A stretch of DNA of 64,000 nucleotides from contig JAEFAI010000001.1 in the NCBI GenBank assembly GCA_016291185.1, forward strand, positions 62,001-126,000. The letters are read 5' to 3'. The notes beneath the pieces are model-generated. The model did not search any database. It worked only from the letters and a program-made list of their open reading frames with translations, and had not been told where the DNA came from. Below, piece by piece: positions 12,789-23,193 of the stretch. Positions within the stretch are counted from its first letter, which is position 1, and every line of letters begins with the position of its first letter. A program made the translations under genes and the position numbers. The DNA is from Bacteroidales bacterium. GTDB taxonomy: Bacteria > Bacteroidota > Bacteroidia > Bacteroidales > UBA932.

Positions 12789-14717
12789 TTACTGTTGTTT
12801 GTTGTTAGGATCAATGCGGTTCTTCACGTAGTTCGGAATCTGCTGATAGTAGTCATCCGCCTTGAAGTTGAAGAAGCCACTGTAACCCTGCTTGGCCGTC
12901 GCGTTGTACGGATAGCAGCGGACGAAGATGTATTGGGCGGTGTCGCCGGAGAGATCCACGATCGGGATCAGGGTGAGCTTCCTGGTGAGCGAGCCTTCTT
13001 CGGCGCTGGTAGCACCCTGGGTGATGAAGCCGCGGCGACGGTGGAGGACATGACTCCACTGGTTCTCGAAGGCGAATTCGCACTTCCACTCGTGGAGGAC
13101 GTTCTCAAGGGTCAGCTCGACGTCATCCTTGAAGCCGGCGCGGTGGCGCACGTCATTCAGGTACTTGGCAGCGAGCATCGCGTTACCCTTGCCGCTCTCG
13201 ACCACAGCCTCGGCATAGGTGAGGAGGATCTCGGAATAGCGCATGTTGTACCAGGGCGTCTGCGGATTCGGGTTGTTGCCGCTCTCGTCCAGGCCCTTGC
13301 GGATCTGGAAGCAGTAGAAGGAACGGTTGGAGTCGTTGACATCCTTGTCCAGTTTGTAGAAGAAGGAGTTCTCGTCGCCGGAACCGCCGTACGGGAAGTA
13401 CTCGACACCATTCTTGACGACACCGTTGTTGTTGCCGGGATACATGGCGAGCGTGCCGTCCGGCATCACCATACCGCCCTGGTTGTTGATGGTCGTACCG
13501 CGGAAGTTGGAACCGGGGTAGCAGACCCAGGCCTGGAAACGGGCGTCCTTCAGTTTGAAGGGCTCGTCAACGGAGTCGTAGTGCTTGTAGTTTCCGATCG
13601 TGCCGGCAGTCACCTGCTTCTCGTCGGTGAAATAAGCATTCTCGTCGCCGATGAGCATCGTCTTGATCTTTCCATCCTTGCGGGCACGGGTGTTGGCACC
13701 GTCATAGTAGTCGTATTCGTCGGCGAGGTTCAGCGTGACGGAATACGTTCCCTGGAGGTAACCGGTGACGACCTGGTTCGGACCCCAACCCTGGTTACCG
13801 TTGCCGGAATCAGAGCTGCCGTTCTTGTAGGAGCGGCCGAAGATGCCTTCCTTGGTGTCGTAGGTCTGGAAGAGGGTGATCAAGTTGCCAACAGCGGCGT
13901 CGATGTTGGCAGGTTCGGCACCGGCCAGTTCGTACTTTCCGGAAAGGATGACCGCAGCGGCGGCGTCGATGGCCTGCTGATAGTAGGTGTCAGCATAGGA
14001 AGCCTCCATATAGGTGAGCTTCTTCTGGACGGCGATGTAGTTGCTGTTGAGTGGTGCGCGGTCCCAGTACTTGCTCTCGGACGCTGCCCACAGGGCGGCG
14101 CGGGCCTTCATGGCCAGAGCGGTGTACTTGGTGGCACGCATAGCCTGGTCCTGACGCTCGGGCATCAGGTCGGCAGCAGCCTGGAATTCGTTGATGACCC
14201 AGTCCCAGGACTCCTTCTCGGTGGAGCGGGGGATGTAAAGTGCCTCGCTGTCGATAGGCTCGTTGTCAAGCAAGTGATCCAGGATAGGGATACCGCCGTA
14301 GGCACGGACACTGGCGAAGTAGAAGCAGGCGCGGAGGAAACGACCCTCGCCCAGGTAGGCGTTGGCCGTGGCCTCGTCGAGGCGGCCGGCCGCTTTCTCT
14401 TGCTCGACCGCCTCCATGAACTTGTGGACGGAACGGATCGTGCTGTAGGACCAGAAGCTGGTAGTTCCGTCACCATAGGACGGCGTAGAGCGGCTGGCAT
14501 TGGCGAACATCGTGTTCTGATCCGAGCTGGACATGCTCATGTCCGGCAGGTTGGAGTAGAGGTTCGCCAGCAGGGCGAGGAAACCGGAGTTGGAAGCCAT
14601 CAGGTCTTCGGCCTTCACTTTGCTCAGGTCACCCTCCATGTTGTCGAAGAACTTGTCGCAGGACATCAGTCCGAGGGAAAGTCCGGCAATCAGGATATAT
14701 CTGAATATCTTTTTCAT
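12789..14717 (-). CDS. susD: SusD/RagB-type outer-membrane glycan-binding lipoprotein
   Basis: The 642-residue protein has a SusD-type lipoprotein start (GLMSCDKFFDN) and helical TPR-like segments in the N-terminal half with FLRACFYFASVRAYGGIPIL. The C-terminal RagB/SusD region carries WYNMRYSEILLTYAEAV and a terminal NQQ. It would cap the SusC barrel as the lid that delivers oligosaccharides. It is somewhat longer than average for the family. Spacing to SusC is 12 bases and to the DUF3823 gene 3 bases, a normal operon arrangement. The symbol marks family membership, not orthology to the starch protein. Confidence 0.93.
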   Translation of the reverse strand: MKKIFRYILIAGLSLGLMSCDKFFDNMEGDLSKVKAEDLMASNSGFLALLANLYSNLPDMSMSSSDQNTMFANASRSTPSYGDGTTSFWSYSTIRSVHKFMEAVEQEKAAGRLDEATANAYLGEGRFLRACFYFASVRAYGGIPILDHLLDNEPIDSEALYIPRSTEKESWDWVINEFQAAADLMPERQDQAMRATKYTALAMKARAALWAASESKYWDRAPLNSNYIAVQKKLTYMEASYADTYYQQAIDAAAAVILSGKYELAGAEPANIDAAVGNLITLFQTYDTKEGIFGRSYKNGSSDSGNGNQGWGPNQVVTGYLQGTYSVTLNLADEYDYYDGANTRARKDGKIKTMLIGDENAYFTDEKQVTAGTIGNYKHYDSVDEPFKLKDARFQAWVCYPGSNFRGTTINNQGGMVMPDGTLAMYPGNNNGVVKNGVEYFPYGGSGDENSFFYKLDKDVNDSNRSFYCFQIRKGLDESGNNPNPQTPWYNMRYSEILLTYAEAVVESGKGNAMLAAKYLNDVRHRAGFKDDVELTLENVLHEWKCEFAFENQWSHVLHRRRGFITQGATSAEEGSLTRKLTLIPIVDLSGDTAQYIFVRCYPYNATAKQGYSGFFNFKADDYYQQIPNYVKNRIDPNNKQQ

Positions 14718-14729
14718 TGCGATGCAGGA

Positions 14730-17700
14730 TTAGAAGTTGAGGTTGAAACCGAAGGTGTAGGTCCGGTTGATCGGGAAGTCACCACCCTGACGGCCGTTGT
14801 CGGTGGCCTCAGGATCAACGTACTTGAGAAGTTTGTTGCAGAAGGTCAGGAGGTTGCCGCCGTTGAAGAACACGCGGGCGCTCTTGATACCCACCTTCTT
14901 GAGGAACTTCGGAGACACACGGTAACCGAGCTCGATGGTCTTCAGACGCACGTAGGTGGCGTTGATGTAGTTGTACGGCTGGTTATAGGTATAGGTGGCG
15001 TTGTGCGATGCACCGGTCTGGTTCACACGCGCGAGCGCCGGCCAGTAACCCTCAGTCCACTCGGTTGCAGGGTCCCAAGGATCATCGCCATACGTGGCGA
15101 CGTGGTAAGAATCCGTGTACTGGGAAGGCATGAAGTAGAGGTAACCCGTACCGGCGAAACCGCTCAGGGAGACGCTCTTGTTCTTCATCGCGGCACCGCT
15201 GAAGATGAGGTTGAAGTCGAGGTTCTTCCAGCTACCGCCGATGGTCAGACCGAACTGGAGCGGCGGCATGCTGCTGCCCCAGGTGTAATAGACGTCCTCG
15301 CCGTCGATGTAGCCGTTACCGTTGCGGTCCTCAATCTTGTACATACCGGGCACGAGGGCACGGTTGCCTTCGCCGCTTCCATTGGTGTCATAGAGCACCT
15401 GGCTGGAATTGGTCTCGTTGAGGTTGTGGAAACGCTCGCCGGTCCACTGGTAGATGGAGCCACCCATGTAGCCGTTCCAGCGGTTCAGCGTGCAGTTCTT
15501 CCAGTAGTCCATGGAGGACTTGTACTCGCGGGTTTTCTCGGACTCGATGTAGGTCATGCGGTTACGCGTCAGGGAAACCTGACCCTGGATGCGGTAGGAG
15601 AAGTCGCCGATGCTGTTGCGGTGGTACAGGGAAAGTTCCAGACCCTGGTTCTCGCTGACGTTCAGGTTCTCCTGCGGGATGCTGATGGCGTAGAAGTCCG
15701 GAATGTTGACGCTGCGGGTAGCGGCGATGCCGCTGGTCACGCGACGGAACCAATCGAAGGTACCGCCGAGTTTGCCACGCCACAGTTCGAAGTCCACACC
15801 GAAGTCCATCATGCGGACGGTAGCCCAGGTAAGGACGGTGTTGGCGATGGAGTTGTTGGCAAAGCCGGTGCTGTTGGCGCCCTCGTTGAAGACCCAGGAA
15901 CCGCTCTTGCCATAACCGTTGATGTAAGCGTACGGGCTGCCCTGGATGGAACCGGTGCGGCCGTCAGACCAGCGGAACTTGAGGTTGTTCACGAACGGGA
16001 GAGCGCTCTTGAACCACTTCTCCTCGGAGATACGCCAACCCAGGGAGTAGGACGGGAACAGCGACCAGCGCTTGCCCTTCATGAACTGGTAGTTACCATC
16101 GTAACGGGCCATGAGCTCGACGATGTACTTGCCGTCGTAGTTGTAGTTCAAACGGCCGATGTAGCCGGCGGTACGGGTGTTCGTGCGGCCGCCTTCGTTG
16201 GTGGCAGTGGTGGAGTCGCCCTGGTCGAGGATGTCGTGCGTATAGACGAACTCATCCAGGGACGGACCGTAGCGGCGGGAAGCCTGCAGACGGGAGGTCT
16301 TGATGTCGGTGAGCTCGGCACCCAGCATCGCGGAGACGTTGTGCTTGCCGAAGCTGTGGTCGTACTGGGCCTGGAAACGGCCGTACAGACGGGCGTTGTC
16401 GTTCACGAGCTCGACGTATTCGGTCTCGTTGCGGACCTGCATCGTAGAGTTGGTGGTATCCGTCCAGTAGTCGTAGAGCTGGAAGTTCTTGACCAGCGTA
16501 CGCTGCTTGTTGGTGGAGTAATCATAAGCGCCGTTGGCAGACAGGCGGAGGCCCGGGAGCCAGGGGGCGACATAGGTGAGATCAATGGTGTTGTTGAAGT
16601 TCTTGCTGTCGGTCTTGGTGTAACCGGAGGTGTTGGTGTCCAGCAGGGCGGCCGGGTTCATCTGCTCGTTCACATTGGAGTAGTGGAGCGGATTGTCCTT
16701 GGTGTGCACGCCCACGTTGGGCTCGGAAGCAAGAATATAATAGAAGATGTTCCATTCCTGGTCGTAGGAACCCATACCCAGGTTGTTGCTCTGGCGGATA
16801 GCCGAGGTGTAACGCATGGTGAGGTTCTTGGTGAGGTTGACGGAGATGTTGGCGTTCATGTTGTAACGCTTGTAACCGAAGGTGTCACCCTTGAGGATGG
16901 AGTTGTCCTCGGCATAACCGACACCGAAATAGTAGTTGATCGTGTCGGTGCCGCCGGACAGGGAGGCGTTGTACTGCTGGTTCACGGCGAAAGTCTTGTA
17001 ACACTCCTTGTACCAGTCAGTGTAAACGAGGTTCGGATCGCCGTTCTCATAGCCGGCGATGGTCTCATCGGACCAGCGGTGACCCATCTTGGCGACATCG
17101 GCCATCGCGTTGTCCCATTTCATGAAGGAAGTCCAGCTCTCCACGTTGCGCGGGATGTTCGGCTGGGCCAGGTTGACGGAAGCGGTGAAACTGACGGACG
17201 GCTTCTTGGCTTCGCCCTTCTTGGTGGTGATGAGGATGACGCCGTTCTCGGCACCGAGGCCGTAGATGGTGGCGGAGGCATCCTTCAGCACGGAAATACT
17301 CTCGATGTCATCCGGGTTGAGCTCCTGGAGGACGGAGATATCGTTGTAAGACTCGAGCTGACGGGCGTTGTTGCTCCAGCTGCGGGTGTTCTTGCGCTGG
17401 CGGGTAACGCTACGCACAACACCATCCACGACGATCATCGGGTTGCCATAACCACGGATGCTGAGGTCAGAGTTGAACTGACCCGGCTTGCCGCTGTTCT
17501 GGGTGATCTGCAGACCGGGGATCTTGCCCTGGAGAGCGTCAACGCCGTTGGCCGTACGGGTGGCGGCGATGTCTTCGGAACGGATCTGGCTGATGGAGCC
17601 CGTCAGGGACTCACGCTTCTGCACACCGTAACCGACGACGACGGACTCGTTGAGGAGCTCGGCGTCCTCGATGAGGACAATGTTCATCTTCGGCGTAGCC

Positions 17701-17966
17701 TTGACCTTACGGGTCTCGTAGCCGATGGAAGAGATCTCAAGGATGGCACCGCTGGGGACGTCGATTTCGAAATTACCGTCCAGGTCCGTGGCCGTACCGG
17801 TACTCGTTCCCGAGACCATGACAGCCGCTCCCATGACAGGCAACTTCTCGGTGTCGGTCACGACGCCGGTCACCTTGATGTTCTGGGCGGACAGCATCGA
17901 AGCGCCGAGGACGAGGCCTGCGAACACCACGAAGAGCCGCTTGAGCAGATTGTTGGTTTTCATCAT
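14730..17966 (-). CDS. susC: SusC/RagA-type TonB-dependent outer-membrane transporter
   Basis: The 1078-residue protein has a signal peptide ending LSAQ and an N-terminal carboxypeptidase-regulatory-like domain (about 30-105, VTGVVTDTEKLPVMGAAV). A TonB-box-like segment VVVGYGVQKRESLTGS, a plug domain (about 120-225, with SIRGYGNPMIVVDG) and a 22-strand barrel ending in GFNLNF follow. It imports oligosaccharides with energy from TonB-ExbBD. The gene begins 70 bases downstream of esterase 3 with no terminator between them, so the esterase, SusC, SusD and DUF3823 genes are probably one transcript. Confidence 0.95.
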   Translation of the reverse strand: MMKTNNLLKRLFVVFAGLVLGASMLSAQNIKVTGVVTDTEKLPVMGAAVMVSGTSTGTATDLDGNFEIDVPSGAILEISSIGYETRKVKATPKMNIVLIEDAELLNESVVVGYGVQKRESLTGSISQIRSEDIAATRTANGVDALQGKIPGLQITQNSGKPGQFNSDLSIRGYGNPMIVVDGVVRSVTRQRKNTRSWSNNARQLESYNDISVLQELNPDDIESISVLKDASATIYGLGAENGVILITTKKGEAKKPSVSFTASVNLAQPNIPRNVESWTSFMKWDNAMADVAKMGHRWSDETIAGYENGDPNLVYTDWYKECYKTFAVNQQYNASLSGGTDTINYYFGVGYAEDNSILKGDTFGYKRYNMNANISVNLTKNLTMRYTSAIRQSNNLGMGSYDQEWNIFYYILASEPNVGVHTKDNPLHYSNVNEQMNPAALLDTNTSGYTKTDSKNFNNTIDLTYVAPWLPGLRLSANGAYDYSTNKQRTLVKNFQLYDYWTDTTNSTMQVRNETEYVELVNDNARLYGRFQAQYDHSFGKHNVSAMLGAELTDIKTSRLQASRRYGPSLDEFVYTHDILDQGDSTTATNEGGRTNTRTAGYIGRLNYNYDGKYIVELMARYDGNYQFMKGKRWSLFPSYSLGWRISEEKWFKSALPFVNNLKFRWSDGRTGSIQGSPYAYINGYGKSGSWVFNEGANSTGFANNSIANTVLTWATVRMMDFGVDFELWRGKLGGTFDWFRRVTSGIAATRSVNIPDFYAISIPQENLNVSENQGLELSLYHRNSIGDFSYRIQGQVSLTRNRMTYIESEKTREYKSSMDYWKNCTLNRWNGYMGGSIYQWTGERFHNLNETNSSQVLYDTNGSGEGNRALVPGMYKIEDRNGNGYIDGEDVYYTWGSSMPPLQFGLTIGGSWKNLDFNLIFSGAAMKNKSVSLSGFAGTGYLYFMPSQYTDSYHVATYGDDPWDPATEWTEGYWPALARVNQTGASHNATYTYNQPYNYINATYVRLKTIELGYRVSPKFLKKVGIKSARVFFNGGNLLTFCNKLLKYVDPEATDNGRQGGDFPINRTYTFGFNLNF

Positions 17967-18036
17967 TGTGAATGCTTGGTTAGATAAATAGGTAGATTGA
18001 TATATATGGTTTAAGGATTCTACCAGACCAGGCGGA

Positions 18037-19221
18037 CTACTTCTTGAACAGCATCGGAGCGAAGGTGTTCAGGTAGAGGCGCCAGTTGGCCCACACGTGA
18101 CCGCCGTCGGAGACGTAGAAGATGTGGTCCAGGCCCTGCTCGGTGAGGGTCTTGTCCAGCGTCTTGGAGCCTTCGAAGAGGAAGTCGGTGTTGCCGCAGG
18201 CAAGGAAGTAAAGCTTTACGCCGGCCTTCTTGAGAGCCGCGATCTGCTCCGGGGTGGCGCTGCCTGCAGCGGACAGCGGGCAGATGTAGTCGAAGAGCTG
18301 CGGGTAGAGGATGGAAGCGGTGATGGTGTGGCCGCCGCCCATGGACAGACCGGCGATGGCGCGGGCTTCCGGCTTCGCGATGGCGCGGAAATTCTTCTCA
18401 ATGAAGGGAACGATTTCCTCGCAGAGGGACACCACGTAGCTGTTCATCGCGCGGTTGCGCTCTGCCTCGGGCATGTTCGCGAACTGCTCCTGCATCTTGC
18501 GCCAGTCGGGCTGCGGGGCGGTCGGGATGTTGAGGGTCACGGCAGCCTGCTGGTTGGCGTTGCCGTTCGGCATCACCACGATCATCGGCTCGGCGAGGCC
18601 CTTCTCGATGAGGTTGTCGAGGATCTGGGCGGTACGGCCCATGGAGGTCCAGGCTTCCTCGTCGCCACCCGCACCGTGCAGGAGGTAAAGGACAGGATAT
18701 TTCTTCTTGGGGTTGGCCTCGTAGCCGTACGGGGTGTAGACGGTCAGACGGCGGTTGATGCCGAGGACCTTGCTGTCATACCATGGATGGCTGACGGTAC
18801 CGCGGTGCTGGGCCTCCGTGTAGTTCTCGGTACGCTCGCCGGGGACGATGAGCATGTTGAGGAAACGGGTGCCGTCGCGCTGCACGAGGATGTTCTGGGG
18901 ATCATTCACCGCCACGCCGTCCACGACGAAGTTGTAGGTGTAGATCTCCGGGGAGGGAAGGGCGATCTTGACGGACCAGACGTTGTTCGCGCCGCGGAAC
19001 ATGTCGATGGTGTCGCCGTAAGGATTCGGCATCCAGGAGCCGGAGAGCTTCACGACAGTCGCATAGTCGGCACGGAAACGGAAGGTAACGCTGTCACCCT
19101 GGATCTCAGGGGAAACGACGGGAGCCATGCGGCCGCCGAAGTTGAAATTGGCCAGTTCCTGGGCGTTCGCGGAGGCGAAGGCGGCCAGGCAGATGGAAAG
19201 GATAGTGATAATGCGTTTCAT
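18037..19221 (-). CDS. Two-domain esterase 3 (E-set + esterase D), head of the SusC/SusD unit
   Basis: The 394-residue protein has a signal peptide ending ANAQ, an E-set domain (about 35-125, [16 protein letters not shown]) and an esterase D domain (about 145-394). S293 sits in AGLSMGGGH and H375 in DGGHVWANW; the acid is probably the Asp in ACGNTDF. It is the sister of esterase 2, sharing PIVSPE/PVVSPE-type openings and the NGN(A/P)xQ segment after MIVVMP. Being the first gene before SusC suggests that de-esterification and import are expressed together. The acyl substrate (ferulate or acetate) is inferred from family. Confidence 0.9.
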   Translation of the reverse strand: MKRIITILSICLAAFASANAQELANFNFGGRMAPVVSPEIQGDSVTFRFRADYATVVKLSGSWMPNPYGDTIDMFRGANNVWSVKIALPSPEIYTYNFVVDGVAVNDPQNILVQRDGTRFLNMLIVPGERTENYTEAQHRGTVSHPWYDSKVLGINRRLTVYTPYGYEANPKKKYPVLYLLHGAGGDEEAWTSMGRTAQILDNLIEKGLAEPMIVVMPNGNANQQAAVTLNIPTAPQPDWRKMQEQFANMPEAERNRAMNSYVVSLCEEIVPFIEKNFRAIAKPEARAIAGLSMGGGHTITASILYPQLFDYICPLSAAGSATPEQIAALKKAGVKLYFLACGNTDFLFEGSKTLDKTLTEQGLDHIFYVSDGGHVWANWRLYLNTFAPMLFKK

Positions 19222-19285
19222 TATGTTGAAAGATTTATGGGTTGTTAGTTCAGTTTAATGGTTCTTGAGCCTGTTATGGCGAATA

Positions 19286-19293
19286 CAAAAATA
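19286..19293 (-). promoter_or_regulatory. -7 box (TATTTTTG) ahead of the esterase 3-SusC-SusD unit
   Basis: The minus strand reads TATTTTTG 64 bases before the esterase ATG at 19221. The surrounding 19222-19400 stretch is AT-rich and gene-free. No TTTG is seen at the -33 spacing. Confidence 0.4.
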
Positions 19294-19401
19294 TGGATTA
19301 ATCAACCCAAGCATATTTTCGTCCGTTCAATTGTTTTTCTATGTGTGGACGCTGTCTCGTTTATGTGTTCAATTGTTTTCAACTATGTTCAAAAGACAAG
19401 A

Positions 19402-19435
19402 GAAACGGATGCGTGGCGAACCACGCATCCGTTTC
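19402..19435 (-). terminator. Strong hairpin after esterase 4
   Basis: A perfect 15-base stem (GAAACGGATGCGTGG with its complement) closes a four-base CGAA loop, 25 bases past the stop of the minus-strand esterase. The minus-strand tail TCTTGTCTTTTG is only moderately T-rich. Confidence 0.65.
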
Positions 19436-19460
19436 AGGGATAATGAGTTATGTTATGTGG

Positions 19461-20513
19461 TTATTTGAAAAGCGTCGGTGCGAACTTCTCCAGGTCGGCG
19501 CGCCAGGTGGCCCAGCTGTGGCCGGCCTGTGCGTTCTCCATATAGTCGAACTTCAGACCGAGATCCTGCAGGAATTTGCGCGTGTTCGCGCAATTCTGAT
19601 AGGCGATGTCGGTCGGACCGCCCTGTGTGAAGACGAAGGCCTTGTAGGTCTTGTTGATCTTCGCGACCTTGGCGGCGATGTCCAGGCGCTTCGCCTCTTC
19701 GTTGAGGTCGGAGCCCGGCATCAGGCTGGAGGAAAGGACCCAGGCGTAGGAGAACAGGTCCGGGTTGCCGAACACGACCTCCATCGTCTCCATGCCGCCC
19801 ATGGACAGGCCGGCGACGGCGCGCGCCTCGCGCTTCGCGATCACGCGGTAGTTGCTCTCCACGAAGGGAATGATGGAACGGAGCATGTCGTCAGCGAACG
19901 GCGGGACCTCGTTGGGCACGCCCTCGATGGTGCCGTTCGGCATCACCACGATCATCGGGACGATCTTTCCCTCGGCGAGGAGGTTGTCGAGGATCCAGCC
20001 CGCGGCGCCCACCGTCGGCCAGGAGGCGTCATTGTCGCCGCCGCCGTGGATGAGGTAGAGCACGGGGAGTTTCTGCTTGCCATTCTCATAGCCGGCCGGT
20101 GTCCAGACGTGCATGCGGCGCATCTGGCCGAGGGTCTCGGACCAGTACCAGCGCTGCGCCACCGCACCGTGCGGCACGTCTTTGACGTAGCCCTTGCCGA
20201 CGGTCAGCAGCGCGGCGCTGTCGCCCGCTTGCGGGCTCTTGGGGTCCTGGACTTTGACACCGTCGATGACAAAGCTATAGCGGAATACACCGTCCCCCAG
20301 GCCGTTGGCGACGCCTTTCCAGACACCGTTCGGGGTTTCGCGGAAGAAGACGGGCTTGTCCCACGGCAGGTCACCGGTCACGGAGACGGTGCGGGCCTTG
20401 GGGGCATAGACCTGGAAGATGACGCGGCCGTCCGGCGTCACGACGGTGGAGTGGAGCGTGTCGGCCGGGGTGGGGCGTCCCCACTGCGCGAAGAGGGGGG
20501 GAGGGAGCAGCAC
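19461..20513 (-). CDS. Two-domain esterase 4 (E-set + esterase D), apparent frameshift in the signal peptide
   Basis: The open frame gives 350 residues from a GTG at 20513: an E-set domain (about 25-110) and an esterase D domain (about 120-350), with S237 in AGLSMGGME and H332 in AGHSWATW. The acid position is less clear than in the paralogs. The frame has no proper signal peptide. However, an ATG at 20542 in another frame encodes MKKLLLLAALCCS, and one extra G in the seven-G run at 20495-20501 would join it to LFAQWGRPTP, giving a normal export signal. So the true gene probably spans 19461-20542. It lies 12 bases downstream of the lipoprotein hydrolase and is likely in its operon. Confidence 0.85.
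   Translation of the reverse strand: MLLPPPLFAQWGRPTPADTLHSTVVTPDGRVIFQVYAPKARTVSVTGDLPWDKPVFFRETPNGVWKGVANGLGDGVFRYSFVIDGVKVQDPKSPQAGDSAALLTVGKGYVKDVPHGAVAQRWYWSETLGQMRRMHVWTPAGYENGKQKLPVLYLIHGGGDNDASWPTVGAAGWILDNLLAEGKIVPMIVVMPNGTIEGVPNEVPPFADDMLRSIIPFVESNYRVIAKREARAVAGLSMGGMETMEVVFGNPDLFSYAWVLSSSLMPGSDLNEEAKRLDIAAKVAKINKTYKAFVFTQGGPTDIAYQNCANTRKFLQDLGLKFDYMENAQAGHSWATWRADLEKFAPTLFK
20495..20501. other. Seven-G run where the reading frame of esterase 4 breaks
   Basis: The run lies exactly at the junction of the two frames. Eight Gs would restore one continuous protein with signal peptide. It may be a slippage (phase-variable) tract or a homopolymer error. Confidence 0.7.
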
Positions 20514-20554
20514 AGGGCTGCGAGCAGAAGCAATTTCTTCATATTCTTGTGGTT

Positions 20555-21826
20555 TTAAAACTGATCAATCATCCAGCGCATGACGCTGCCTTCGGAGTAG
20601 TCGTCCAGGAGCGGCACCCAGGAGAAGTGGGCGAGCATCACGGGCAGGCCGTAGGCGGCCATATCCTCGTCGGAATAGACGCGCAGGCGGTCCTGCGTGG
20701 CGCCCAGGCGCTTGCGCGCCTCAATATAGGAGTAAGAGCTCGCGATCTTGCAGGTCTGGTCGGAGGAGGCGTGTACGAAGTGCATCGGGAGCTTAACGAA
20801 GGCCTCCGTGTCCATCGGAGTGGGGACCATGTCTGTGCCGTTCCACTTATAGACATTGCCCTGGAAGGCCTTGACGAGGTCGTCCGCGAACTGACCCTCG
20901 TATTTCTCCTTCACCTGGTGGATGGGCACGATGGGGTCCATCGGGCAGCAGGGAATGGCGGCCTTGAAGCGCTCGGGGAACTGCATCATGAAGCGCATCG
21001 TGCAGCCGCCGCCGCTGGAGGCGCCGGCGCAGAAGAGGCGGGAGCCGTCCACCTTCCCTTCTTCGATGAGCGTGTCGATGAATGCCATCTGGAGGGCGTT
21101 GTTGCGGTCGATCAGCTCAATCTTCTCGGGGAAGAGGGAAGCGCTGTAGGAGTAATTGGGGTTCGCCAGGGCGAAGACCAGCGCAGCGCAGGGGATGCCC
21201 TCGGTGGCGAGGGACACCAGACACCGGTTGGCCGTCGCGACGGTCATCAGGTCCTTGTCATATTCGCCGCCGCCGATCTGCCAGACCATCAGCGGGACGT
21301 TCGGAATCACGTTGCCTTCGGCGTCCTTCGGCAGATGCAGCATGTACTCGCGGGTGAGACCCGCGAAGGTGAAGCTGCCGGTGATGCAGTCGTCGAGCAC
21401 GGCGATGTGCTGCTCGGTGGCCGTAGCTGCCGTGGCGGTCAGCGCGGAATCTACGCTGGAGCGCAGCTCCCAGGGGATCTGCTTCGTCCAGCCTTCGCGC
21501 ATGCCGGTGTAGTTGAAGGGCGTGGCGTCAATGCGCAGCTTGTTGCCCTTGCGGGTGAGCACGAGGCCGTCCTCGTCGTAGGCGGCGGGAGCCTGGCCGG
21601 TCTTCACGTCGATGAAGCCGCCGGCGGCGTTGCCGGTGAGGTCGAAGTCGGCGGCGCTCAGGCCGCGCAGGGAAGCCGGGTTGGCCACGGTGAATTCCAC
21701 CGCGTCCACCAGCAGGCTGACATCGCCGACGTGCGTATATACGTCGGTGCGTTCCACGATGGCCTGCGGCCGGCCGCAGGCGATGGCCGTCAGGGTGACG
21801 GCCGCATAGAGGAGGATTCTTTTCAT
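20555..21826 (-). CDS. Lipoprotein alpha/beta hydrolase with N-terminal beta domain
   Basis: The 423-residue protein has a lipobox (AIACG). Residues about 25-130 form an Ig-like or beta domain of unclear family (VSLLVDAVEFTVANPASL). The rest is an alpha/beta hydrolase resembling PHB-depolymerase/feruloyl esterase C types, with nucleophile motif GASSGGGCT and a late His in MLAHFSWVP. No precise family is certain. Its place beside four E-set esterases suggests it also removes ester groups from polysaccharide. It is the first gene of a two-gene minus unit with esterase 4, and a likely promoter lies just upstream. Confidence 0.8.
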   Translation of the reverse strand: MKRILLYAAVTLTAIACGRPQAIVERTDVYTHVGDVSLLVDAVEFTVANPASLRGLSAADFDLTGNAAGGFIDVKTGQAPAAYDEDGLVLTRKGNKLRIDATPFNYTGMREGWTKQIPWELRSSVDSALTATAATATEQHIAVLDDCITGSFTFAGLTREYMLHLPKDAEGNVIPNVPLMVWQIGGGEYDKDLMTVATANRCLVSLATEGIPCAALVFALANPNYSYSASLFPEKIELIDRNNALQMAFIDTLIEEGKVDGSRLFCAGASSGGGCTMRFMMQFPERFKAAIPCCPMDPIVPIHQVKEKYEGQFADDLVKAFQGNVYKWNGTDMVPTPMDTEAFVKLPMHFVHASSDQTCKIASSYSYIEARKRLGATQDRLRVYSDEDMAAYGLPVMLAHFSWVPLLDDYSEGSVMRWMIDQF

Positions 21827-21856
21827 ATCGGTTTTTATTCAGTGTCGTTGGACTAT

Positions 21857-21888
21857 CAAAAATATATAATGACGCGCGAGCGCGCAAG
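21857..21888 (-). promoter_or_regulatory. Promoter of the lipoprotein hydrolase-esterase 4 unit
   Basis: The minus strand shows CTTG, 20 bases, then TATTTTTG, one mismatch from TTTG-N20-TAnnTTTG. It starts 31 bases ahead of the ATG at 21826. Confidence 0.5.
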
Positions 21889-21916
21889 CGCATAGAACAG
21901 GCATGCATAAGTTTGA

Positions 21917-23176
<1,260 letters not shown>

Positions 23177-23193
23177 TCCGCTGTTTCCTGCTG

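Noticed and set aside
12795..17987. A 1730-codon open frame on the plus strand opposite SusC and SusD
   Set aside because: It is a shadow of GC-rich minus-strand codons. It crosses the SusC/SusD gap, has no family resemblance or start signals, and both sense genes are unmistakable.
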